From Kuschelorhynchus macadamiae (taxonomy: Eukaryota > Arthropoda > Insecta > Coleoptera > Curculionidae): DNA of 64,000 nucleotides. Positions 45,011 through 54,855 of the stretch are shown here, piece after piece. The translations under genes and the position numbers were made by a program. A model generated the notes under the pieces. The model was not told the DNA's origin and ran no database searches. It worked only from the letters and a program-made list of their open reading frames with translations. Every line of letters starts with the position of its first letter. Within the stretch, counting starts at the first letter, position 1. Where the stretch lies: positions 124,001 to 188,000 of the forward strand of contig JAUTXW010000109.1 in the NCBI GenBank assembly GCA_030620095.1, read 5' to 3'.

Positions 45011-47416
45011 CGCATAAACTTTCAAATTGCTCGAGAACGGTTACCTCTAGCGTTGTTGAGTAAGTATAGCTTTTTTGCTTAGAAAAGATCCAAGAATAAT
45101 ATTTATTTGTAAAAAAACCCAGAAGTGCATCGCCAAAGAAGTTAGGACAAATTTACATAAATAATAGTAGCGTACGTAGCGCTCTCTAGGTGTCACATGA
45201 AATCTAATACAAAATTATGATTCCTTACACAAAAAATATCCTAAATGCCCAATTTCGTGAGAAAATTTTATTATTTGCAACAGATATTTAATAAAAAATA
45301 ATATAAAATTTATGTTTCAACACCATGTATCTCCGTAAGGAAGCATTTCCAGACCTAGGTTAATATGACATTTTTTTCATGTTTTTTTTATGTAGAATCA
45401 CCCCTTTCATGTAGTAGGGGTTGTTCGTGGACACCCTGTGTATATTAACATATAAAATATCGTAAATATGAATATTTGTAACGTAACAAATCACACATCA
45501 CGTTCTGTGTAACTGTTATTTCAATGTTTTTTCTACTCATGTATTAGTAAACATTGTCTTACATACAGTTTATTCAGTGAGTCAAACCGTTCTTCAAGAG
45601 AATAATATCGCATATTATTCAAAAGAATAACATCGTAAATTAGCCTTGAACCGCTCAAATCGCGAGATTTCTCTGCATCGCTTTACCTTTGTTTTGATTT
45701 TTTGACATTTTTTATTTTTTGTACTGAATAATTATTTATATTATTTGAAACTTAAACAACGCAACGCCGGGTATTTTAAAAAAAGTCGTAGAAAAACTAT
45801 AGTACACAACTTGATTGGTAATTAGGATATTACAAACTCACTCTGTTATATTATACTTGGGCTTTAAGGTTTGAATAACGTCAAAATTGTCAAATATTAA
45901 ACGACTGATTGCACTCGGTGCAGTTATAGACATAATAAGATAATGAACTGGACTTTGCGATACTTCATTGACTCCAACGCAGTGGGAGAGAGATAGAGTT
46001 AATAAAAGTAGATATTGCATTAGATGCGAGAGAAACGGAGCTAATAAAAGCAGAAATGTATCTCTCTCGCAACTAGTGGGATTTCCGTCGTTATTAGCTC
46101 TTTCTCTTTCACGCGTTGGCATTAAGGTAAAATATTGCTCATATGTGACGGGACCCGTCCATATAACTTATTATGTCAGTGGTTGCAGTGTGCCAACACG
46201 TTTTAAAGTATGCATATTTGTCGACAGCACTTGTCTGTATGCGATCGACCACCATTGAAGACTATCCTATGTGACGGCGACCTTAAAGCAGCTGGCGATA
46301 TAGATTATTTAGTGGCGAAGGTTATTCCACACAAAAAATCTTCTTTTAAGAGATATTGCAGATATGTCCATCTTTATCAAAATAACTATCCCCAACAAAA
46401 AGACGGATATTCCGACAATTTTTACAATAAACAAAAGTAACATCAATGCTTCTTTTTGACCTACAGTCAGTGTAATACACTTCCTGTAGCAGTTAATACA
46501 GTTACATAGTTCAATAATATACTGAGCTTTATTTCCGGCAGTGCGCGCTCAGCAACATTTTTGGCTGTTCAGGACTTGATATGGCAATATTCAAGCAACA
46601 TCAAGAGTGACATTCAACCTCAGTTGAGGCAGGTTGCGCAGAAAGTTTTTTGCAAAATAAGAAAGAAATTGCTATGAAAATGTTGGATGAAAAAAGCTAT
46701 AGACACAGTAAAGAAAATGAAGACTAAAGAATCACCTAATACAAGCACATGTATTGAAACTGAAGTGGAATTTTTATATTTGTATTCAGACCGATAAGGA
46801 AGAAAAAAATGTGATTTCCAAAGATGTGTCGAACATGGAATTTTCTTATTTAAGATTTGTAATAAATAAATTTGATGTTTGTAAGTTTTTCAAAAAACAA
46901 ACCTTTTATGCACTAATACGTAAAAAAAACTCTTAAACATTAGTGTGAAAAAATTCGAAACGCAATTGACCATTAAAATGGCAATAATATGAAACATCAG
47001 TTAAAATACTTGCTTTTAAAAACTGTAATATTAATGTAACTTTACAGTGTTTTTCCATATATTCCTCTTTATAATTACGGCTTGTCAAATAAAGGTAGTT
47101 GTGGGCAACTACGTTGATTAAGATATTGGCTATTATTAAAGTTGGACATAATTCTTTCAAACAGCATTGGAAATTTAAAAGAATTTAAATAGGATGTAGA
47201 AATTCCACCTGTATTATATAGGTACACTGCAGCAATTAGCAGATAATATGCAATCTCTTAATTTATCGAGGCTGGCCTCCAAAACCTCAGTAGGTACTTA
47301 AAAAATAATGCCATTTGATGCTTTAATATACGTTAGATACAACACACTTAACCAATCGAATTAAAATACTCGCTAAAAATAAAATGTACAAGTTCTTCCA
47401 TTGAGGAGGAAAAACG
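45011..47416. other. Intronic sequence with unrecognised short frames
   Basis: A right-type mariner terminus GGACACCCTGTGT lies at 45429. Two overlapping plus frames (45968-46258 and 46210-46440) and a short one near 46548-46676 are open but match no family I recognise, and base composition does not set them apart clearly. Confidence 0.35.
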
Positions 47417-47690
47417 GTATTTTTTTGACTTCCCCCGTATTTCTCAAGAAATTAAAAATAGCCAATCGATGTATTTTAGCTCGGAGAATTTGAAAATAAT
47501 TGAATGAGAAACAAAAGAGTTACGCCAAGGATGTTGCGTTTTTTAAACGGATTGGATTCTGTGGTCAATTCTAAGTGTTTGAATTGACCATAGAATCCAA
47601 AAATGTAATACTATATAGGGTGTTCCGTTGCTAAAATACATCGATTAGCTATTTTGAATTTCTTGAGAAATACGGGGGAAGTAAAAAAAC
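47417..47690. repeat. Inverted-repeat (foldback) element with inner hairpin
   Basis: The left arm 47417-47481 and right arm 47630-47690 are inverted copies of about 62 bp sharing ACTTCCCCCGTATTTCTCAAG and ATCGATGTATTTTAG. Inside, a near-perfect 18-bp hairpin spans 47554-47598 (arms GGATTCTGTGGTCAATTC and GAATTGACCATAGAATCC). A TATAGGGTGTTCC terminus at 47614 suggests relation to the mariner-type ends. Confidence 0.7.
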
Positions 47691-47702
47691 CTGTTCAGTT
47701 TA

Positions 47703-48437
47703 GGCGGATTTACATGGTTCCAGTAGCTGGAGCAAGTACTAAAGCCAGAAACTAAAATATTTTGGTTTTCGTTCTAGTGAATGTCTACATACATTTTAGT
47801 ATGTTTATTTAATTAGTTCAGTACATCTTTGAAATGGCAACAAGGACAGTTGTTCGAGTTCAATTACAAAAATGCATTTTAAGTATATGTGGAGAATTAT
47901 CAGGAATTTTATCAAAAGAAATTAAAGAAAAAGCGTTGTTGGGTTTGACAATGGATATCCCGTAGAGAAACACACGGTGCGTTTTCCACATTACTGGTTG
48001 AACTGGCTAAGGAAGATCCAGAAGAATATCGAAATTATATGCGGATAACAAAAGTACAGGTCACTGATTTACTTTTCAAAATAAATCCCATGATTTCCAA
48101 GCACGATACTGTAATGAGATGCGCTATTCCAGCAAAAATTAAATATAACGACGTCATGCACTTCACTTCAATTCAAAATACAAATCCCACTAATAAACTT
48201 TACTGAAATCGGCCAAACTCGCCTGTCTACACCCGTCCAGTCCACTTCAGCAAGTCGAAAAATAAGAGTGGACTGTCTCAAGTAAATAGAACCTGTTTTT
48301 ATTCACTTGACTAAATTAGTAACTAAAGAGTTTACTGGCTTCAGTACTATCTCAAGGAGGCCACACGGTTCAACTAACTAAAGTTTAGTTACTGCCTTTA
48401 GTACTTGCTCCAGCTACTGGAACCGTATTAATCCGCC
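47703..48437 (+). mobile_element. PIF/Harbinger deletion derivative
   Basis: A 735-bp element with TIRs of about 42 bp starting GGCGGATT.A.A.GGTTCCAG and ending in the mirror image CTGGAACCGTATTAATCCGCC. The flanking trinucleotides are TTA on the left and ATA on the right, consistent with the 3-bp TWA-type duplication of Harbinger with one change. It contains the N-terminal part of the transposase and has lost the catalytic part. Confidence 0.75.
47834..48206 (+). pseudogene. Harbinger transposase N-terminal fragment
   Basis: After a frame change the reading gives SRRETHGAFSTLLVELA, EDPEEYRNYMRITKVQ and a LLFKINPMISKHDTVMRCAI segment. This matches the HARBI1-like N-terminus (FRxxFRMS..FDxLLxxIxPxIxKxDTxxRxAI). 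A stop in the first frame near 47962 and loss of everything after about 48206, including the DDE domain, make it non-functional. Confidence 0.7.
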
Positions 48438-49539
48438 ATAATATGAAAATACACTGACACCAAGAAAGAATATCTATTTCAAGAAATAGTCCATTTTCTT
48501 CCTGCCGCGATAATAGAAACATATACTTACACTTTGCCTTGCGGTATATAAGTCCTTTCATTGCATTTTATATTAATCGAAAACTTAATTACAAGAGATA
48601 ATATATGGTGAAATTAAAAATAAAATACCTATATATTATATAGATATTGTATGTTTTATTTTAGCTTTTAAATGCAGCATCCTCGTAATTATCTCGTTTT
48701 CCTTTTCACTACCGCTTCTGTTCATAATTTGTTGATAGAATTAAATTAAACACCCATAATGACGTATTCTCAGAAAAAATGTGTAGCAAACACATATAAG
48801 ACGATTTTTTTATCAGAAAGAGAATTGTCTCATGAATTACTTAAAGCATCACGAAACTATAGGGAAAGACTAATGCCATTCACTAAATAACCTTTGGGTA
48901 TATATATTTATTAAATACTCATTATATTAAATAAGAGAAATTAGTTATATTGACACTATATTACGAAGGTCTTTCAGCTTCTTTTTCCCAGCTTAGGCAC
49001 CAAATTACCGACGGAAAAGGCAATGGAAAGGAAAATAAGACAATTACGAGGATGCTGAATTTAAAAGCTAAAATCTTTCCATAAATCTTTCGTCAATAAG
49101 ATGCAATAAAAAGATTTTACCGTAGCATATACAACGCTAGTAAGCTATTTAGTTAGAAATTGAAAACTGAAATTGCATAGAAAATGTGAAGTACAAATAT
49201 AAATTTAAAAAAAACATAGCTTTATTTAAAGATATATTAAAAAGATAAAATTTAAAAAACCCGGTAAAAATAAGTAACTTATGATTATTTCAAAATCATT
49301 TTACAGTCGGCAAAATGAGTATAAATGATTCTAATAGCTTTATTTCATGCTTCCTAGTACAATAAAAAAGCTTGTGATTTAAAAGTATTTTTATACATTA
49401 TATTCGTTTTATTACAATTTTCATTTTCTACCCTTTCGGTTTTGTAAATTTTATGAAAATATTTCAAGCTGTTCTGCAGTATTTATAGTATTGATGGACC
49501 ACCAAACTCCAAGTTTGACATATATTGCCATCGCACCTA
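48438..49539. other. Intronic sequence, no gene seen
   Basis: AT-rich intron sequence. Short similar stretches near 48660-48690 and 49060-49075 (GCAGCATCCTCGTAATTATCT type and its complement) form a loose inverted pair about 0.4 kb apart, possibly a small element. Confidence 0.35.
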
Positions 49540-50560
49540 AATATTTAAACACAATTTTAAAGCGATCGATCAAAATATCCTTACAAGATCAAGATTATGG
49601 TCAAGGTCATCAGATTATTGTATTAGCCTTAACGTATTGTATACAAAATTTTGAAGTAGTAAATTAGGGAAAATTGGATATAAATTGATTCTGCCCCTAG
49701 TCAAACTCGCCAATTTCATTGAACCTATGTATGTTGACAAATTTCAAAGCTGTTGATTAAACCGATTCGTTAAGGTTACAGTAAAAGTCACATGTTTATA
49801 TTGTCGCGGAACCAATAAACACCTTCTAAATTTCTAAGCAATAGATCAAGTGGAATGGAAGTGGCTTGGAAAATATGAAGTCGCAGTCAAACTTGTGGTC
49901 ACCATAACCTGTCAAAGTAATATTAATAGTTTAAAATTGACTCGAAAAGTCGATAAAAGTCGCAGTCAAGGTCAAGATTCCAAGTTATTGCATTGTCATC
50001 GGAATTATATATTTGTTCAACGTTTCAAAACAATAGGTCATGTATGTTTTAATTGATCATGATCACGGCCAATGTTATAGAATGATAGAGAACAAGTGAA
50101 AGTCGTAATTAAATTAGAAGATTGTCAAGGTCACGGACAAACTTGACATCGTATTAGATTGGTGTTGTTGATTTTAGATTTTATAGTTGTTTTGTGAACT
50201 TTTTAACTTATATTTTGACGTTTTCTAATTCGGCTATCTCAGTATTTTTGATTTCACACTTCTTTGTCCCTGCTTATATTTGCTTATTTTTTACACACTT
50301 TGTATATTATATAGAAATTATCTATAGTCAAACAAATTTTTAATAAGCCTAACATTTTATGTAAGTATAATAACTTTTTTGTTAAAAGTGATAATATGTA
50401 TATAAAATTTTAAAGCAGTAAATTAAGTCGAAGCGGTCCAAAATTGACTTGAACAATTGATCAAGATCATGGTTAAGGTAAACATGACCAAATTATTGTA
50501 TTATCACCGGATCTAACATATCTAACAACTGAACACTAGGAAGCATTTAAAAATCGACTT
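49540..50560 (+). repeat. Diverged repeats with TCAAGGTCA motifs
   Basis: Blocks near 49565-49640, 49940-50045, 50100-50160 and 50445-50530 share a GATCAAGATTATGGTCAAGGTCAT..TTATTGTATT.. pattern with many differences. TCAAGGTCA occurs at 49601-49609, 49966-49974 and 50124-50132. It appears to be an eroded tandem or dispersed repeat. Confidence 0.45.
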
Positions 50561-51298
50561 CAAAATTTGACCAGAAACAAACAGACAGGCACTTAAGAAA
50601 AACTAAACAAAAGACTGTTATCTCGATTGTAATAAAAATCAAGAATGAACTATGTCAGTAAACCACTGACATCTATTAAATTATCTCAATTATATACATT
50701 TATAAAACCTTATTGTGTTATACAAGCAAAATGTTTGTAATTCGTACTTTATAAATTTTATGCAGCTCTTTATTTCCAGCTTAAGTCCTAAATTTAGATA
50801 GATAATGATATTCAAAAGAGATGTTAATTATAAAGATGAAGAATTTAATTAAAAGCCCAAATAAAAAAGTTTGTTAAAAATTGTTTTTACTTTTTTTATA
50901 AATTCCATATACTAATAAAGTTCCCTATTTATTGTTGACAAAATTAATGTTTATTTATATACTTTCAAATTAGAGGTCACAAAGTTGCAAGATTTCAAAA
51001 AAATATTAATATACAGGGTATGCCAAACTTAGTGGTCTATTGAACGTATTTGGATAACCAACATAAAACATAAACTTTCTTTTATTTCGTTAACAACTAA
51101 TCCCATCGACCTTTGATAAACAGAAAATCGATCTTGACTAGAACCCTAATCGTCCTAACGATCTTGAATCAAATATGTGGGGACAGCGCATTTCCAGTCA
51201 TAAGTATTATACATTCAAATGTTTTTGTAATGTGAATTCTAGACTGTGGAAAACGTTTTACTATTACAGCTTTATTATAAATTAATATATTTTTTCAG
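50561..51298. other. Intron sequence before ankyrin exon
   Basis: A left-type mariner terminus TACAGGGTATGCC at 51012 is the only recognised feature. The stretch ends with a T-rich tract and the CAG acceptor at 51296-51298. Confidence 0.45.
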
Positions 51299-51493
51299 AG
51301 ATTACAGACGCCTATTCACATAGCTGCAGAAATGGGCCATACAGAAATATGTAAACTGCTATTAGCGGCTGGTGCGGATATAGAACAAAGGGAGCAGGGC
51401 GGAAGAACCCCCCTTTATATTGCCGCGAGGGGTAGTTTCACAGCGATTGTGGACATGATTATTAAAACGGCCAGACTGGATTTTCCCGCACAT
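51299..51493 (+). CDS. Ankyrin-repeat exon (two repeats), ANKDD1A-like gene
   Basis: A 195-bp, 65-residue exon bounded by TTTTTCAG and a GTAAGT donor, both in phase 0. The first repeat reads RLQTPIHIAAEMGHTEICKL, then LLAAGADIEQREQ. The second reads GGRTPLYIAARGSFTAIVDM, then IIKTARLDFPAH. The second repeat, with VDMIIK and a departure from the ankyrin register right after it, resembles the last repeat of ANKDD1A-type proteins, which then lead toward a C-terminal death domain. That death-domain exon is not seen in this window. In frame with the two upstream exons, so probably the same gene. Confidence 0.88.
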
Positions 51494-52876
51494 GTAAGTA
51501 ATTTAGAAATTTACTTGATTTTCACAAAAATTGACCTTATTTAGATAATTTTAGTCTATAACCTTGCTATAAACCAAATCAGCTACAAATTTTTATATTA
51601 AGTATATATTTATCAGTATATACAGTAATACATTTTTGCACAAATTTGATTAAACGCCCGGTAATTATTTTTAACAGGAGTAATAAAACATGAAAGTGAT
51701 TTAATAAATTAGGCTTTTTTTGATTCTACTATTAAGTAAACAGGATGATTCGTTTAAACGCTGTGACTTCATGGGTAATTTTTTTAATAGAATATCTCAC
51801 CTTTAACAAATATTTGAAATATGTGAAAAATTCTAAATATTTTTTATGTAGCATACTGTGTGTATAGGTCTACGTCAATTTGTCGAAAGTCAGTTGGCCG
51901 AAGACAACTGTTTGAAAAACAAATTTGTATAATATATCTATAGGTTGCAAAATAAAAAATTACATTTTACCTTATTGTTACGCCTGCAGAATATGAGGTT
52001 GCGCTAATTGTTACGCCTGCATAGTATCAGCCGTCATATTCACATTATTATTGATGAACCTGGTGGAACTGATCCCAGAACCAAAACTATCAATTCCGTG
52101 GATTACTTCTAGTTATAAGTCCAATGAAAAAAAAATATCATCACATCAGCAATTTACATTCGACTACGGTCAGTATCACTTTGGTTAACCTTGAACCAAA
52201 CGGAACTCCAATCGAATATGGCTAATTTTCCTGAATTTTTCAATATTCTCAAAATTTAATTTCATATATTCTGAAAATCTTCTATAAACATTTAAATTTC
52301 CTAATATATTTCCAGATAATATTTAATTTTTATAAATTCTTGAGAATTTTCGAACACAAGTAAGGGCACGTATCTCAGGCTAGTGAGGGCACATATTTTA
52401 AAATTTTAATATAGAACGGAATAGCTTTTTTGTACCTATAATTATTCCGTACAGCTTTACACTTAACGGCCTTGGTAACTTTTAAAGTCATTGTTTTAAA
52501 AATACCATCAACCATAAAAAATTAAAAATTACGCGCTAATGTTCCCAGGATTTCGGTTGCCTTGAGAAGAGCATGAACCGGTAATGGGCCTAAACCTAAT
52601 ATACAATTACATATATAGCTCGAACAGCTAACAATGTTTCCTATTTTTATTTAACCAGATACAAAAAAAATTTAAATACAAAACTTGTTGGGTTTGAGAT
52701 GACCGGCTAGGAAAATTTTTTTTCGCATACAGGACAGTCCAACAATGCGGTACTGTCACCAACTTCATTTTTTTAAATAGATCACCCTGTATTTTTGTTG
52801 ATATTAATAATATGTCTATATTTAATTCAGCCATTTTCGCTCTATTTTTTAAAGGCAAAATTAAATTAAGATTATA
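51494..52876. other. Intronic sequence, no gene seen
   Basis: A segment at about 51870-51915 (GTCAATTTGTCGAAAGTCAG then TTGGCCGAAG) is loosely inverted relative to 53885-53960, perhaps ends of an old element. A right-type mariner terminus GATCACCCTGTA is at 52780-52791. Confidence 0.35.
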
Positions 52877-53212
52877 TGGCAGCAAGATGGGGCACCGCCA
52901 CATAATGTAGCCCCTGTAAGGGAATTTTTAAACAACTACTATGATGTGTGGATTGGTCGAAACGGGGTTATTTATTGGCTACCAAACAGCCCAGATCTAA
53001 CTCCGTTACATAGTTTTTTATAGATATATTTAAATGACGACGTCTATAGAGAAAGAAGCAGAACGTTGGAATATTTAAAAGGGAAAATTGTGGAAAGCAT
53101 ATACAATTTAAATAATAATTATTTTAATTGTATTTCAAATTCAATTAACAAAATGGAAGAGGATTATAAAAAATGTATAGAAAATAATGTTGGTTATATC
53201 CAACATTTATAA
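52877..53212 (+). pseudogene. Transposase C-terminal third, Tc1/mariner superfamily
   Basis: One frame runs WQQDGAPPHN (second Asp), YYDVWIGRNGVIYWLPNSPD with the third Asp, then LTPLHSFL, an in-frame TAG, and IYLNDDVYRERSRTLEY onward to a stop after NNVGYIQHL at 53210. Apart from that one stop the 111 codons are open. Nothing upstream is recognisable as the N-terminal two thirds, so this is a 5'-truncated copy, different from the others in the window. Confidence 0.8.
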
Positions 53213-54323
53213 AAGTTATACTTTTTTTGTTTAATTGTTATTGTTGTTAATTGTTTTTTATTCTTAAGTTGCAAAAAAAATAAAATGAAATACTTTTTAT
53301 ATCAAAATTAAATCTTAAATTCTAAAATATACAACTGTTTTACATAATATTGTTTATTAAAATTTTATTAAGAATAGCTAATAGGGTAACAAAATAAAAT
53401 AATAGTCGTTTTTCCTTTTTCCAATCATTTCGTGATCTCAATGCTAAATGATTATACCTAGTTAAATAATAATAAAAACGGCAGGACCGAGATAAATGTT
53501 TAGGTGTTTGTATTTTACCATGTCTACCTAAATTAACACCCGCTTTTATAGTTTACAAAGTAAACGCAGCAATCTGCGTTTTCGTTCCATGTCTACTATG
53601 ATTAAAAGCATATAAAATAAACCTTATTTTAGGATTTTTAAAGCAATATAGAGCGAAAACGGCCTAACCAAATATAGAGATTCTGCATTTTTGAAAAGAG
53701 AAAAATAATGACTAATCCACATAAAGTTTAGTTTCATCTTCCAAAGTCTACAGTCAGCTGAGTCAACAAATGGCGACAGACAGTTGTCTGCGCTACTGTA
53801 ACTATTTAATATCAGTTCTAACAATTCAATTCTAGTTATAGGTAGCCATCACTACACCTAGCTAGGGCGTGGGTTGACGACGTTCGCCGATGGATTGACT
53901 TTTCGACCAATTTTTTTTGCGGCCAAATGACGGAACCTCTGCCTATAGGCCTAATTTAACCTTGACCTTGACAAGAGTTGAGAGTTGAAGAGGTTATAAA
54001 ACCTTAATGGTTCGATTAAGGGCGAAACGAATTCCACATTTCAATCTTAGTTTTATAGACTTTTTTATAGCATCGACTCTGATCTAAGCAGAACTTAAAA
54101 TTTAATAGATTTTAAAAAATCGGAAAAAGTTTAATTTCTATAAAACACTAAGACAGCAATATACAATTCTTTTTGTCCCAAGTTCAACCATTTTTTAGAT
54201 TTTACATGAACTCAAAATCTTAAATTGTCAATATCTGAAAAATTAGTTTAGATACAAAGTATTATTCTTGAAAAATATTTGAAACTTTGCGCAGACTTAA
54301 GATATATCGAAATATTCGGTATG
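53213..54323. other. Sequence upstream of BEL/Pao insertion, no gene seen
   Basis: AT-rich sequence. TGACCTTGA at 53963-53971 is the reverse complement of the TCAAGGTCA motif seen at 49.6-50.1 kb. No exon was recognised. Confidence 0.4.
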
Positions 54324-54328
54324 ATGTT

Positions 54329-54752
54329 TGTAGGAAATATGAAAATTCGATATATAGAAGACTGTATTGGGTAACTTTAAAACAATAAAACAATGGTAAC
54401 TAGCAAAATTAAATAATTGATGGAAGGAAACACAATCGCTTACCTATCACAGTAGAACCGACTAATTTCTGTTCTAGTTCTCGGGAAACCGATCCGAAAA
54501 TATGTGCCGGCCGACTAACCGAACGAGTTCCGGTATCACATGTGGTTTGTACAGTACTGTCCTCAAATGCATCCTGACCTGCGTGAGCCAGGGAGTTTCT
54601 TCCGTATTTTTGACGAATCTCAGGGTTGCGATTGTGTATTTGAATAAGGAAATAATTTAGAAAAAATTGAAAATTAATTATTAATTGATTTGTTCTGAAA
54701 TTGATGAACAAAAAAAAAAAAAAAAGTAAAATAAAACAAAGTTACACAAACT
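54329..54752 (-). repeat. 3' LTR of BEL/Pao element
   Basis: About 424 bp, starting TGTAGGAAATATG on the + strand. It is homologous to 63499-63986 with point differences and lacks an internal segment of about 60 bp present there. Its inner boundary is set by the polypurine-like tract; the last base differs from the CA end of the other LTR. Confidence 0.88.
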
Positions 54753-54765
54753 TTCACCCCACCAA
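54753..54765 (-). other. Polypurine tract of BEL/Pao element
   Basis: Minus strand GGTGGGGTGAAA immediately before the 3' LTR, the expected plus-strand primer site. Confidence 0.6.
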
Positions 54766-54855
54766 AACGAATGTTTTTAAACTTAGAAATAAATAAAAAA
54801 TTAAACCTAATTTCAAAAGTAAATATTTGAAAGAAAAAAAATACAAACTTAAAAA

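Noticed and set aside
45838..46440. Candidate small genes in the 45.8-46.4 kb frames
   Set aside because: Frames overlap on both strands, lack splice or promoter support and match no known family.
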